From Acidobacteriota bacterium (lineage in GTDB: Bacteria > Acidobacteriota > UBA6911): a stretch of 53,166 nt of DNA. Position 1 is the stretch's first letter. Each line of letters opens with the position of its first letter. The notes under the pieces were generated by a model. That model was given only the letters and a program-made list of their open reading frames with translations. It was not told the origin of the DNA and made no database searches. A program made the translations under genes and the position numbers. The stretch covers positions 1-53,166 of the forward strand of contig JAFGTD010000023.1 in the NCBI GenBank assembly GCA_016934295.1. The letters run 5' to 3'. Of this stretch, positions 9,724 to 20,058 are shown one piece after another.

Positions 9724-9753
9724 TTAATATTTTCTTATGTCGTCAGGTATAAT
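9724..9753 (+). promoter_or_regulatory. Candidate sigma70 promoter for the outer-membrane barrel gene
   Basis: TTAATA at 9724-9729 and a perfect TATAAT at 9748-9753 are separated by 18 nt, about 95 nt before the start codon. The -35 matches consensus at four of six positions only. Confidence 0.35.
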
Positions 9754-9847
9754 CTCGATAAGAACATTAGCCCGTATTGCACGCTATCTCGACGCGAGTC
9801 ACTGGGGTAGACGGATAAACGGTTTGTGAAAAGGGAGAATATCAATT

Positions 9848-10522
9848 ATGAAACGGTTTCTTATTGCATTGGTCCTGGCAGCCTCCATTTCCGGCATCGC
9901 GGTCGCCCGGGATTTTCCAAGGGTTGAAATATACGGAGGGTATTCGGCGCAAAGACTGGGTATAACCGATGAAAACCTTGATTCGATTACGTCCGGCATG
10001 GAAGAGGACTTTGAACTAATCTGCCCCGGTTGTGAGAGTTCCGTATCCAGTTCCAGATTTCTGAAAAAGGGATTTGAGGGGGCCTTTGCCGTTAACGTAA
10101 CCAGTTACTTCGGGCTAGTCTTCGATGTTCGATACGGATTTGACGACATCGTGACCGGCAGTGTTACGAACAATGACGATACAGATGTCAACGCGACGAT
10201 TAAATACACGGACCTGTCGGTTATGGGCGGGCCGCGTTTCGCAATTCGCACCGGAAGTGTCACGCCGTTCGTACATGCATTGGTCGGAATGGATCGCGGC
10301 AAAGTCAGCTATGAACTGACCGGTACCAGTACGGAATCCGGGGAAGAAGAGAACGATGGCATAGGCGTTGCCGTCGGCGGCGGATTTGACGTGAACCTGG
10401 GAGATACGGTCGCTCTCCGTTTGGGTCAGGTAGACTATTATTTAACGCGTCACAATGAAGAATTTTTGAAGAATATTGCCTTCTCCGGCGGGATCGTTTT
10501 CCGTTTTGGCTGGGTATATTAG
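9848..10522 (+). CDS. Outer-membrane beta-barrel protein
   Basis: A 224-residue protein with a clear signal peptide (MKRFLIALVLAASISGIAVA, cleavage before RDF). Alternating strands follow: VEIYGGYS, AFAVNVTSYFGLVFDVRYGF, LSVMGGPRF, FVHALVGMD, GIGVAVGGGFDVNLG, VALRLGQVDYY. The C-terminus GGIVFRFGWVY ends in an aromatic residue, as barrels recognised by the BAM machinery do. This fits the OmpA-like eight-stranded barrel family. Function is not apparent. GGGAG upstream of the ATG supports the start. A strong terminator follows after about 100 bp. Confidence 0.82.
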   Translation: MKRFLIALVLAASISGIAVARDFPRVEIYGGYSAQRLGITDENLDSITSGMEEDFELICPGCESSVSSSRFLKKGFEGAFAVNVTSYFGLVFDVRYGFDDIVTGSVTNNDDTDVNATIKYTDLSVMGGPRFAIRTGSVTPFVHALVGMDRGKVSYELTGTSTESGEEENDGIGVAVGGGFDVNLGDTVALRLGQVDYYLTRHNEEFLKNIAFSGGIVFRFGWVY

Positions 10523-10557
10523 TCCCGTTTCCCGTTCAGGGTTCCCCGTTCATGGTT
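10523..10557 (+). repeat. Heptad-phased short repeat (TCCCGTT type)
   Basis: Starting immediately after the TAG stop of the barrel gene, five consecutive 7-base units share the ending GTT or GGTT. The first two are identical TCCCGTT, and the fourth is CCCCGTT. The complementary word CGGGAAA forms the tandem repeat at 13838-13865. See the finding on heptad repeats. Confidence 0.7.
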
Positions 10558-10621
10558 CCTAGGGGGCACACCGGCCGGGAAACGGTAAAGATTACACTTT
10601 TTCGCAAACAGTTGACCCAAA

Positions 10622-10660
10622 AACAGGCTCGGGAACTGAGACCGAGCCTGTTTTTATTTG
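10622..10660. terminator. Strong Rho-independent terminator between convergent genes
   Basis: AACAGGCTCGG (10622-10632) pairs perfectly with CCGAGCCTGTT (10642-10652) around a 9-nt loop and is followed by a T-rich run. An A-run lies on the other side, so it can serve both the barrel gene (plus) and the cupin-like gene (minus). Confidence 0.9.
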
Positions 10661-10684
10661 TTCGCAGGACTGTTTAAAAATCCA

Positions 10685-11101
10685 TTACTCCATTGCGTGC
10701 GGCCCTCTGTAGTTTTTATCGGTGGCGGTGGCGAAATGGAAAATAGGCCGGTCCACCCGTTTCAAAATCAACGGGCAGTGCGAGATGCTTTTCGGTACAA
10801 AAATAACGCAACTTTTTGTGATCGTGTGTGGCTCGTTTCCAATCCAGAACTCGATTTCGCCGCCCAGGTCGGTGGGATCTTCGGGATTGGAGCCGAAAAA
10901 AGTCACTACTTCTCCAAAATCATGCGCGTGACCTTTGTCGACTACCACTACTTCTTTGGTTTGCGGCCAGAACCAGGCGCAGTCGACATAGGGAGCTCCA
11001 TCGAAGACCCCGCCATGCAGGCAATACACGCGGGTTCCCAGTGAATCGGGCACTTTGTTCAAATCCGTGACGATATATTTCCCGTATTTTGTCTCATCCA
11101 T
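10685..11101 (-). CDS. Cupin-like small protein of unknown function
   Basis: 138 residues from the ATG at 11101, chosen because GGAGG lies 8 nt upstream. A longer frame to 11182 lacks such a site. The core GHAHDFGE matches the first cupin motif (HxHxxxE), and a later SISHCPL supplies a fourth histidine in the position of the second motif, so a metal-binding beta-barrel is likely. There is no signal peptide. It lies downstream of, and in the same direction as, the CoA-transferase, 300 bp away. A link to the same catabolic pathway is only suggested by position. I do not recognise the specific family. Confidence 0.65.
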   Translation of the reverse strand: MDETKYGKYIVTDLNKVPDSLGTRVYCLHGGVFDGAPYVDCAWFWPQTKEVVVVDKGHAHDFGEVVTFFGSNPEDPTDLGGEIEFWIGNEPHTITKSCVIFVPKSISHCPLILKRVDRPIFHFATATDKNYRGPHAME

Positions 11102-11404
11102 TCCCCACTCCTCCCCATGCTTTATCGGTGCCCTGAAATGCAGCCCGCCTGTTAGCGCGGCGTATACAGCGGCCCTCTGCATCGCCTCGGTCGTTTCGTT
11201 TACACGAAACCCTGCGAGAAATGCGGGCTTGGAAATTCCGGGCTGTATCAGGCATTATCGAGCGCTGCTATTTAACATCATTAAGCCTGCAAATGCCACA
11301 CACAATAAGACAAGGAAGAAGGTGCGGGAACATTGCTGCTGTAGAAATCTGAGGAAAGGATCAGCACGCATCACCCACAAGTTTTCCAGCGAGGTCCAGA
11401 AGGC
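11102..11404. other. 303-bp gap between CoA-transferase and cupin-like gene
   Basis: No credible gene, terminator or repeat seen. It includes the Shine-Dalgarno GGGGAGGAG of the cupin-like gene just above 11101. Confidence 0.4.
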
Positions 11405-13129
11405 TCAGACGGGAACATTCTCAGGGCTGTTTTCGGTAATCCTGCCAAGATCAAAGGAATATCGTTCAGTCTGATTCCCTTTTTCATGAGAGTCCTGATC
11501 TGTGATCTGTTCTTCTTCTCTTCTTTCGATATGCTGTTTCAGCCTACCCCATGTAGGATAAAAAATCTCCTCCGGCATTGTTTTGAGATCGGGAGAAATG
11601 AGAGGTTTAAATTCCATGTGCGCCAGGATGTCCTTTTCCAGATCGATGCCTGGTGCTATTTCGACCAGGACAACCTCTCCGCCAATCAATTCAAAGACCG
11701 CTCGTTCGGTGATGTAGAGGATGGGCTTGTTGGATTTGGCCGCATACTTGCCGCTGAATGTTACTTGTTCGACGCGGTTGATGAATTTCTTGCGTTTGCC
11801 CTCCTGGGCGATCTTTACTTTCCCATCCGTGGCGACTGCTTTAATGCCGCCGGTTGTAAAAGTACCGCAGAAAACGACTTTTTTCGATGCAGTCGTAATG
11901 TTGATAAATCCGCCGCATCCGATAGGCCTGTTATTAAACTTGCTCACGTTTACGTTTCCGCACTTATCGACTTCTCCCATCCCCAAAAAGGCCTGGTCAA
12001 TACCGCCGCCATCATACCAATCGAACATGGACGGGTGATTGATGAACGCTTCCGCGTTGTAACTCATCCCGAAATTGGGCCAACCGGCAGGTATGCCTCC
12101 CACGCCGCCAACCTCGGTTGTGAGCGTCATCATGTCCGCCACTCCTTCATGAGCTGCTACGGTTGCAAGCCTGTCGGGAATACCGATACCTAAGTTGACC
12201 ACGGAGTTGGGTGTAAGCTCCATTGCAGCCCGGCGCAGAATAAACAATCTCTCATCGAACGGAAGTGTTGGAAGCGCCTTGAGGGGCATCGTAATATCTC
12301 CGCTGAACGCCGGCTGATAATAGATGCCTTCACTCTGCATGTGCCATTCTTGAGGATTCTGGGATACTACGATGTAATCAACGAGCACACCCGGCACCTG
12401 GACTGTTTTGGCATGGAGTGTGCCTGTCTTCGCCAGATATTCGACCTGGGCAATGACGATGCCTCCGGAGTTTTTCGCCGCCTGGGCTACTTGAAGGGCT
12501 TCAAGCAATGCTCCCTCTTTTTCCATGGAGATGTTGCCCTTTTCGTCGGCTGTCGTTCCCCGGATCAGGCTGACATGGATTGGGAACGGCTTATACCACA
12601 GATATTCTTCTCCGGCGAACGTCACTACTTCGTTAAGGTCGGGCGCCTGCCGGGTCAGATCATTCATCTTGCCCCCTTCAATGCGAGGATCGACAAAGGT
12701 TCCAAGACCCACTTTAGTGAGCATCCCTGCGCGTTTTGCGGCGATTTCCCTGTAGAGCTGTACAACAACTCCCTGGGGGAAGCAATAGGCGAGTATTTTA
12801 TTGTTCTGAATCAGAGCCCCGATGTTAGGTGACCCGTGAGTATGCGCCCCGATAAACCGAGTGACCAATCCTTCGAGACCGATAACATGCGGTCCTTTAT
12901 CCTTATGATTGCCCATAGCGGATCCACAGACCAGGGTGAGTTCCTTTGGATGTCCCGTCTTCTCATATCGTTTGGCTACGGCCCGCGCGATTTCCTCGGA
13001 CCACCCGGTCAAACCAATTATAGGTGCACAGATTGTAACGCCATCCTGTATGAGGTCTGCAGCCTGTTCTGCGCTGATCACTTTGGATCCGACAGCTTTT
13101 GTAAAATCGGCAATTTCCGTCTCAATCAT
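11405..13129 (-). CDS. Family I CoA-transferase (propionate/acetate CoA-transferase-like)
   Basis: 574 residues in one chain holding both CoA-transferase halves. The first (about 15-280) has TGWSEEIARAV and a glycine-rich region. The second (about 290-530) contains NLGIGIPDRLA and the candidate catalytic glutamate E339 in TTEVGGVGG. It transfers CoA between short-chain acyl-CoAs and carboxylic acids, typically in fermentation or fatty-acid degradation. The last 35 residues (from about REEEQITDQD) are a hydrophilic tail beyond the usual family length of 520-535. GGAGAG 8 nt upstream supports the start. Together with the ADP-forming synthetase at 394 it indicates acyl-CoA interconversion with energy saving. 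The acyl substrate is not defined. Confidence 0.88.
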   Translation of the reverse strand: MIETEIADFTKAVGSKVISAEQAADLIQDGVTICAPIIGLTGWSEEIARAVAKRYEKTGHPKELTLVCGSAMGNHKDKGPHVIGLEGLVTRFIGAHTHGSPNIGALIQNNKILAYCFPQGVVVQLYREIAAKRAGMLTKVGLGTFVDPRIEGGKMNDLTRQAPDLNEVVTFAGEEYLWYKPFPIHVSLIRGTTADEKGNISMEKEGALLEALQVAQAAKNSGGIVIAQVEYLAKTGTLHAKTVQVPGVLVDYIVVSQNPQEWHMQSEGIYYQPAFSGDITMPLKALPTLPFDERLFILRRAAMELTPNSVVNLGIGIPDRLATVAAHEGVADMMTLTTEVGGVGGIPAGWPNFGMSYNAEAFINHPSMFDWYDGGGIDQAFLGMGEVDKCGNVNVSKFNNRPIGCGGFINITTASKKVVFCGTFTTGGIKAVATDGKVKIAQEGKRKKFINRVEQVTFSGKYAAKSNKPILYITERAVFELIGGEVVLVEIAPGIDLEKDILAHMEFKPLISPDLKTMPEEIFYPTWGRLKQHIERREEEQITDQDSHEKGNQTERYSFDLGRITENSPENVPV

Positions 13130-13586
13130 CCAAATTCTCTCCCATTTTTATTGGATCAAGTAGTATTAGGCTTTTTTTGTGCGGCCAATCGATCCTGCGG
13201 TTATTCTGCTATCTTAATTTCTTATGTTTCTTCGTCCTTCGGTATAAATCGCGTTGCCTGACCGTTTATCCTTATCGGCAGGAAATGTGTTTCGAATACC
13301 ACGGGATTTTCTCCCGCCGTCCGCTGCAGAATTTAAATTATATCATCTGATTCCGGGGAATACCATACCGTGCACTGCTCAGTAGGCGAATCTTGTGTTC
13401 GTCCGTGTAGCGATAAGAGAGGCTTCTGGTGGATGGGAAAAGGGCGAACACAAGGTTCGCCCCTGCAACGTTAATTCGAATTCTATGATGTAGTTACATT
13501 GGGCCCAGGCTCCGCCCCTAATTTGATCCACCTCACTGTCGTTAGTATTTCCGTTTATTGAATATACGCCGATGATAAAAGGAGGC
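13130..13586. other. 457-bp gap holding palindrome copy 2
   Basis: Apart from the GGGCGAAC/GTTCGCCC palindrome at 13442-13462 I see no gene, promoter or RNA. It lies upstream of the CoA-transferase and downstream of tRNA-Gly, both on the minus strand. Confidence 0.4.
13442..13462. repeat. Dispersed palindrome, copy 2
   Basis: GGGCGAAC (13442-13449) and GTTCGCCC (13455-13462) form a perfect 8-bp stem with a 5-nt loop ACAAG, followed by CCTGC. Confidence 0.75.
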
Positions 13587-13661
<75 letters not shown>

Positions 13662-13801
13662 TCTCTTAGATATGCAGCTACCGATAATAGCAAACCCCCA
13701 AACACCCGGTCAACCTTATCTTTATACCGTTACTTCATATGATTGTGAATGAACCGGCTCGGTTGTCGGAGGAAATATTTTGCCGCGGATTCCGGTTTTT
13801 T

Positions 13802-13865
13802 CGTTCCCGGTTTCCCGTTCCCCGTGTCGGGTTTTAACGGGAAACGGGAAACGCTGAACGGGAAA
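13802..13865. repeat. Inverted pair of heptad repeats (CGTTCCC / CGGGAAA)
   Basis: The left arm 13802-13822 has three 7-base units (CGTTCCC, GGTTTCC, CGTTCCC). The right arm 13838-13865 has four (CGGGAAA twice, one degenerate CGCTGAA, CGGGAAA). The arms are roughly complementary and can form a hairpin around a 15-nt loop. The right arm ends 6 bp before the stop codon of yraN on the opposite strand. Confidence 0.75.
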
Positions 13866-13871
13866 CGTATT

Positions 13872-14231
13872 TTAAAAGGCATTCCGGAAAAGCCGGACCT
13901 CTTCTTTTGCGCCTGGTCGGATTACTACAGATACGATATCAAACCGATACGTATACCGGTTCATCTCGTGGTCGGCGATGAATCTTTCCGCCGTGCGCCG
14001 GATGCGGTATTGTTTTTTCCTGTCGACGAATTCCCACGGCTCGCCGAATTGTCCGGACGCCCGGGTTTTCACTTCCACGAAAACGAGCGTTTCTCCCTCG
14101 AACGCAATGATATCTACTTCACCCGCCCCGCTGGAGTATCGTCTGGCCAGAATATCGTAGCCCTGCCGCATCAGGAAGCGGCAGGCGATACGCTCCCCCT
14201 TGCGTCCTCGGAGCAGATGCGGCGCGACCAT
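13872..14231 (-). CDS. yraN: YraN/UPF0102 family endonuclease-like protein
   Basis: 119 residues with the full family pattern: GRKGERIACRFLMRQGYDILARR, then GEVDIIAFEGETLVFVEVKTR, which has the Holliday-junction-resolvase-like E-D-ExK metal site, then FGEPWEFVDRKKQYRI and RFDIVSVVI. The family is widespread and predicted to act on DNA, but its physiological role is unsettled. No clear ribosome binding site precedes the ATG. It lies downstream of cysS on the same strand, separated by a repeat-rich 264-bp gap. Confidence 0.9.
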   Translation of the reverse strand: MVAPHLLRGRKGERIACRFLMRQGYDILARRYSSGAGEVDIIAFEGETLVFVEVKTRASGQFGEPWEFVDRKKQYRIRRTAERFIADHEMNRYTYRFDIVSVVIRPGAKEEVRLFRNAF

Positions 14232-14296
14232 AAACAGAATGTTTCGGAAGATCTCATTCTATTTTAGAAGAATCTGTTGGATATCGAATGTTGAAA

Positions 14297-14338
14297 CGTT
14301 CAACGTTGAACGTCCAACGTTTGACGTTAATCGTTTGA
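14297..14338. repeat. Heptad-phased repeat (CGTTNAA type)
   Basis: Six consecutive 7-base units each start with CGT. The first two, CGTTCAA and CGTTGAA, are near reverse complements, giving local palindromes; later units are variants. It lies in the cysS-yraN gap, whose remaining bases hold palindrome copy 3 and no gene. Confidence 0.7.
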
Positions 14339-14466
14339 ACGTTCCAGGCGCCCGTTATTTTTATGGATAGAAAATGAATCGATAGAAAGCGAAAATCTGT
14401 ATTAATTAGGATTTCAACTTGATTCTGTAATTTAAAAAAAAAGATCGCTGACGATTTGTGTTCGGA

Positions 14467-14491
14467 GGGCGAACACGAGGTTCGCCCCTAC
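14467..14491. repeat. Dispersed palindrome, copy 3
   Basis: GGGCGAAC (14467-14474) and GTTCGCCC (14480-14487) form an 8-bp stem with loop ACGAG, followed by CTAC as in copy 1. It ends 4 bp before the stop codon of cysS on the minus strand. Confidence 0.75.
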
Positions 14492-14495
14492 TGAT

Positions 14496-15890
14496 TTATT
14501 TGATTCTCTTCCATCGAACCCCGTCCCGGGTGTCATCCAGTTGAATGCCCTTCGATGCGAGCCAGTCGCGGATTCGGTCCGCCTCGGCAAAATCTCTGCG
14601 ACGGCGTGCAGCCTGGCGGGCTTCGATTTGCTCGGCTATTGCGTCATCGAGGATTTCTTCGCTTTTGGGAGGCAGAATGTTAAAGACATTATCGACTTCA
14701 TGGATGAACTCAGCGGCGATTTTCCCGTCCCCGCCGCTCAGGGCATTCCGGCTGTCCTGCTGGTAGACGGAGCGGACGAACTCGAACAGCACCGCCAGGG
14801 CGGCGGAGGTATTGATATCGTTGTCCATCGCTTCAATGAACTGTTCCCGGGTCTTCCCTGCCTCTTCTTTGAAGTTGTCGGAAGGGTCTTCGGGTTTGGC
14901 GATTTCATCCATTCGGACCAGAAAATCTTCCAGCCTCTGGATCGATGCCAGCGCCTGTTTCAGCCCGTCGGCCGTAAAATTGAGCTGCTTTCGATAGTGG
15001 ACCGACAGCAGGAGGTAACGGATCGATTCCGGGGAATACCCCTGGGCGAGAAGATCGCGCAGGGTGTAGAAATTTCCGAGGGATTTGGACATTTTTTCGC
15101 CTTCGACGATTAAAAATTCCGGATGAACCCAGTGCCGGACAAACTGTTTCCCGGTGGCGCATTCACTCTGGGCGATTTCATTCTCGTGGTGAGGAAAGAC
15201 GAGGTCCGCGCCGCCGCAATGGATGTCGAAGGTTTCTCCCAGATACTTCATGCTCATCGCCGAGCATTCGATGTGCCATCCCGGTCGCCCGGGCCCGATT
15301 TCCGTGTCCCAGAAATCTTCCCCTTCTTTGGGTGCTTTCCAGAGGACGAAATCCCTTGCATTTTCTTTGTCATACTTATCCGCGTCGACGCGCGCGCCCG
15401 ATTTCGCGCCCGAAAAATCGGCCTTGCTCAGCTTGCCGTATTCCTGATAACGGGAGATGCTGAAATAGATCGATCCCTCTTTTCGATAAGTAAATCCCTT
15501 TTCCTCCAGTGTGCGGATCAAACGCACCATATCCGGGATATGTTCGGTGGCTCGCGGCATGATGTCGGGAGGTTCTATGCGGAGGATCCGGCTGTCTTCG
15601 AGGAAAGCTTCAGTATATTTGGCCGTATATTCCTTGAGGCTGACTCCCTGTTCCCGGGCGTTCTGAATGGTTTTGTCGTCCACGTCGGTGATGTTCATGA
15701 CGTGAATAACGCGGTAGTCGCGATAGCACAGGTAGCGGCGCAACAGGTCCTGGAACACGAAAGTGCGGAAATTGCCCACATGTGCGTAATCGTATACCGT
15801 AGGCCCGCATGTGTAAAATCGTACTACGCCCTCTTCCAGGGGGTGGAATTCCTCTTCGGTGCCGGTTAAGGAATTGTACAATTTCAGCAT
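14496..15890 (-). CDS. cysS: Cysteinyl-tRNA synthetase
   Basis: Charges tRNA-Cys with cysteine in the cytoplasm. The 464-residue length is typical. The class I HIGH signature is HVGN (37-40) after YTCGPTVYDYA, and KMSKS is at 266-270. Zinc ligands are visible as C28, C209, H234 and E238 (the last two in FPHHENE). The C-terminal DALR-type and anticodon-binding region ends WLASKGIQLDDTRDGVRWKR. It is downstream of the glycosyltransferase gene with a 58-bp gap, so the two may be cotranscribed. Confidence 0.98.
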   Translation of the reverse strand: MLKLYNSLTGTEEEFHPLEEGVVRFYTCGPTVYDYAHVGNFRTFVFQDLLRRYLCYRDYRVIHVMNITDVDDKTIQNAREQGVSLKEYTAKYTEAFLEDSRILRIEPPDIMPRATEHIPDMVRLIRTLEEKGFTYRKEGSIYFSISRYQEYGKLSKADFSGAKSGARVDADKYDKENARDFVLWKAPKEGEDFWDTEIGPGRPGWHIECSAMSMKYLGETFDIHCGGADLVFPHHENEIAQSECATGKQFVRHWVHPEFLIVEGEKMSKSLGNFYTLRDLLAQGYSPESIRYLLLSVHYRKQLNFTADGLKQALASIQRLEDFLVRMDEIAKPEDPSDNFKEEAGKTREQFIEAMDNDINTSAALAVLFEFVRSVYQQDSRNALSGGDGKIAAEFIHEVDNVFNILPPKSEEILDDAIAEQIEARQAARRRRDFAEADRIRDWLASKGIQLDDTRDGVRWKRIK

Positions 15891-15948
15891 ATACGGTGAT
15901 GCAGCTTACAGGAGCATCCCTTTCCAGTCAATGCCCACCCTCTCGAAT

Positions 15949-17550
15949 TCAATTTCGCGAAAGTCGGAGCAGCCGGAACGGTCCCTGTTCGCCCAGTATT
16001 TCGAAATACATTCCCTGCAGGTTGCGAATATCCTGAACCTTATTTTCCTTGGTTATTACCAGGTATTGTTCATATTCCGGCAGTATATGGGGCAGCATCG
16101 CCGAATTGTCTATTTTCCCGTGGACCTGGTATCCGGTGTAGTAATGGAGGGAATGGTGTGTGAATCCATAGGTAATAATGGGTTCGTCTCCCTTCCGAGC
16201 TTCAAGCGCCAATTGGGCTATATCCCGGGTGGAATGGTATTGCCCGAGTACGGGAATGGCGAACTGCGCTGCAGTGATTACAATAAGGATCCCCTGAAGA
16301 ACCGTAGTGGCATATGCCCGGGTATATCGACCGCGGAATCCGAATATCACGGTTGTGAGTGCAGGCAGAAAGAAGACAACGGATAATAGAATTCCGATTC
16401 TCCAGTTGCCGCCGTAGGCGGTCTGAAAATAGTACGGGGCGGCAGCGGCTGTAATGATTGAGAAAGTCAGTATAAGAATCATGCCGGTCCGTTGTATGGC
16501 CGGCCGGACGGGGTTTTCCTTTAGATGAGACAATCGAATGCCAAGAAGCAGTGCAAGCGGTGGTATCGAAGGCAGTATATACCCGGGGAGTTTGGAATCG
16601 GATAGTGAAAAGAAAAGCAGAGGGAAAAGGAGCCAGCAGGCTAAAAACAACGTCACCGGATCCCAGTCCCGCCATCTACGGATCTTTTCCAGCGGGGATT
16701 CCGGAATCAGTAAGGGCAGCCAGCCGCTCCAGGGGAAAAACAGAGCCAGCAGAACCGGAAGAAAATAATAGAACGGCTGGGAATGATGGTGCATTCCGGT
16801 CACGAAACGGGCAATATTGTGGTTTACAAAGAATGTTGCGATGAAAGCGTATCCGTTCTGTTTAAAGACAAGACAGAACCAGGGAGCGCATACCAGGATT
16901 AAGATGAAGAATCCGGCTAGGATACGCCAGCGGGACAGAACGTGCCCGCGTTCGTTGAAATACCAGAATAAAATGCCGATTCCGACGGCCAGAATAATAG
17001 CCACCGGCCCTTTCCCCAGTACGGCCAATCCAAAAAAAATATAGGCCGCCATAATCTTTCCAATGCCCGGGTCCTTTCTTACCGCGGCGGCAAGAATAGT
17101 CATGCCGAGTGTGAATGCGCAGGTGAAGGGCATGTCGGTGGACGCACCTCTGCCGAACAGGATGAATCCCAGGCTGGTTAACAATATTGATGCAGCGAGA
17201 AATCCCGCAAGCCGATTTCTGAGAATTGCGCCCAGCCAGAAAACCGCCAGAGCGGTTATCAGTGCGGACAGAGCGGGACCTAGTCGTGCCGCCGTTTCAT
17301 TATTTGGAAGCAGGGAGTAAAAGGGGATGGTAATCCAGTAATACAGAGGGGGTTTTTCCAGCCAGGGTTTGTTCTCGAGAGTTGGAGTTACCCAGGCTCC
17401 CTGCTGGTGCATTTCTTCGGCAATTCTTGCATATCGAGGCTCGTCGGCACCCACCAGGGGAAGCGAACCGAGACGGAAAAACAGCGTTGCAAGCGATATC
17501 GCTGTTAACAGAATAGCCGATCCTGCCGTGTATTTGATGATGGTTTGCAC
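15949..17550 (-). CDS. ArnT/PMT-type glycosyltransferase (GT39/GT83-like)
   Basis: A polytopic inner-membrane protein of 533 residues with about 11-12 hydrophobic helices. The first periplasmic loop carries the hallmark acidic pair in GADEPRYARIAEEM (D36, E37), followed by KPPLYYW, both typical of lipid-linked-sugar-dependent transferases such as ArnT. It probably transfers a sugar from a polyprenyl phosphate donor to lipid A or a protein in the periplasm. Acceptor and sugar cannot be told. Neighbours are groEL (upstream, separated by a terminator) and cysS (downstream). Confidence 0.85.
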   Translation of the reverse strand: MQTIIKYTAGSAILLTAISLATLFFRLGSLPLVGADEPRYARIAEEMHQQGAWVTPTLENKPWLEKPPLYYWITIPFYSLLPNNETAARLGPALSALITALAVFWLGAILRNRLAGFLAASILLTSLGFILFGRGASTDMPFTCAFTLGMTILAAAVRKDPGIGKIMAAYIFFGLAVLGKGPVAIILAVGIGILFWYFNERGHVLSRWRILAGFFILILVCAPWFCLVFKQNGYAFIATFFVNHNIARFVTGMHHHSQPFYYFLPVLLALFFPWSGWLPLLIPESPLEKIRRWRDWDPVTLFLACWLLFPLLFFSLSDSKLPGYILPSIPPLALLLGIRLSHLKENPVRPAIQRTGMILILTFSIITAAAAPYYFQTAYGGNWRIGILLSVVFFLPALTTVIFGFRGRYTRAYATTVLQGILIVITAAQFAIPVLGQYHSTRDIAQLALEARKGDEPIITYGFTHHSLHYYTGYQVHGKIDNSAMLPHILPEYEQYLVITKENKVQDIRNLQGMYFEILGEQGPFRLLRLSRN

Positions 17551-17573
17551 AGCGGATTTATCTTACAGTAACT

Positions 17574-17601
17574 GATTGAAAATTGAAGATTAAAGATTGA
17601 A
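17574..17601. repeat. Heptad-phased repeat (GATTGAA type)
   Basis: Four consecutive 7-base units of type GATTGAA (units 1 and 4 exact; 2 and 3 differ at one position each) are followed by TCTTCAATC, which is inverted to the last unit. It lies between the groEL terminator and the glycosyltransferase gene. The same word family recurs at 51696-51716. Confidence 0.7.
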
Positions 17602-17610
17602 TCTTCAATC

Positions 17611-17643
17611 AAAAAGAAAAGGGGCGCGATAAATCCGCGCCCC
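17611..17643 (-). terminator. Rho-independent terminator of groES-groEL
   Basis: Read on the minus strand, GGGGCGCG and CGCGCCCC form a perfect 8-bp stem with a 7-nt loop and are followed by TTTTCTTTTT. It lies 30 bp after the groEL stop codon. Confidence 0.93.
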
Positions 17644-17673
17644 TGGTATATAGGTTTCGTTTGGTTGACGGGT

Positions 17674-19335
<1,662 letters not shown>

Positions 19336-19350
19336 TTAATTCTGCTCGGT

Positions 19351-19638
19351 TTATCCAAGAACTGCCAGGATTTCATCTTCTCTCATGATGATGTAATCCT
19401 GTTCGTCGATCTTGATTTCAGTACCGGAATATTTCCCGAAAAGGATGCGGTCGCCGGTTTTTACATCCATTGAGGCGCGCTTGCCGTCATCCATGACTTT
19501 TCCGGAGCCGACGGCGATTACCTCGCCTTCCATCGGCTTTTCTTTGGCGGTATCAGGAATAATGATCCCGCCCTTTACGGTTTCTTTCTCTTCAACACGC
19601 TTTACAAGAACCCTGTCGTGCAAAGGTCTGACGTTCAT
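19351..19638 (-). CDS. groES: Co-chaperonin GroES (10 kDa)
   Basis: 95 residues, lid of the GroEL chamber. It has the N-terminal [32 protein letters not shown] with the mobile loop, and the C-terminal [37 protein letters not shown] upstream of the ATG supports the start. First gene of the operon. Confidence 0.99.
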   Translation of the reverse strand: MNVRPLHDRVLVKRVEEKETVKGGIIIPDTAKEKPMEGEVIAVGSGKVMDDGKRASMDVKTGDRILFGKYSGTEIKIDEQDYIIMREDEILAVLG

Positions 19639-19788
19639 ACAAGATCTCCTTTTTTTAATGGGTAACTTATAAGGTCAACTCCACAGGTTTATTCCTCGCA
19701 TCGCTTAGTGCTTCGATTCGCTATTACGGTTACATATTTCTATGTGTGATTCGACCATCTACAATCCTGAAAATCGTTCACTCAGCAC

Positions 19789-19836
19789 TAAGTCCAGAGG
19801 GCACAAATTCGTAGTCGAATTTGTGCATCGAAGGAC
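19789..19836 (-). promoter_or_regulatory. Palindromic hairpin in the groES 5' leader
   Basis: GCACAAATTCG (19801-19811) and CGAATTTGTGC (19816-19826) are a perfect 11-bp inverted repeat with a 4-nt loop. It is enclosed by CTAAGTCC (19788-19795) and GGACTTAG (19833-19840), the latter overlapping the CIRCE half-site. It would form in the roughly 200-nt leader between promoter and groES. It could affect RNA stability, heat response or operator geometry, or be a REP-like insertion. Confidence 0.6.
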
Positions 19837-19863
19837 TTAGCACTCACCCGAGGCGAGTGCTAA
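19837..19863 (-). promoter_or_regulatory. CIRCE operator (HrcA binding site)
   Basis: TTAGCACTC (19837-19845), 9 bases, then GAGTGCTAA (19855-19863): a perfect match to the CIRCE consensus. It lies directly downstream of the -10 hexamer of the groES promoter, as expected for HrcA repression of groESL. hrcA itself is not in the window. Confidence 0.97.
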
Positions 19864-19864
19864 T

Positions 19865-19892
19865 AGTATAAGAGCGATTCCTCTGTTGTCAA
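19865..19892 (-). promoter_or_regulatory. groES-groEL sigma70 promoter
   Basis: On the minus strand, a perfect -35 TTGACA (19892-19887), 16-nt spacer, and -10 TATACT (19870-19865), next to CIRCE. Confidence 0.85.
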
Positions 19893-20016
19893 CTTCAGGC
19901 GGGAAAACTTCATGAATTATTTATAAGATTTTTTTCAACCGAAAACCGACGGTAAAATTAGAATTATGTCCCCGTAAACTCAATAAATTTTATACTTTAA
20001 GGCCTTAATGAAATCT

Positions 20017-20058
20017 TTACAAATCCCTTGCAACTATTTTACACACATGCGGTAAAAA
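20017..20058 (+). promoter_or_regulatory. Putative Pho box and -10 of phoU
   Basis: TTACA (20017), TTGCA (20028) and TTACA (20039) stand exactly 11 bp apart. A -10-like TAAAAA follows 9 nt later at 20053-20058. Geometry and words agree with PhoB/PhoP-type direct repeats and with the arrays before the porin and pstS. The leader to the phoU start would be about 200 nt; I see no gene in it. Confidence 0.6.

Noticed and set aside
11486-12193. 235-codon plus-strand frame inside the CoA-transferase
   Set aside because: Antisense shadow; composition follows the real gene.
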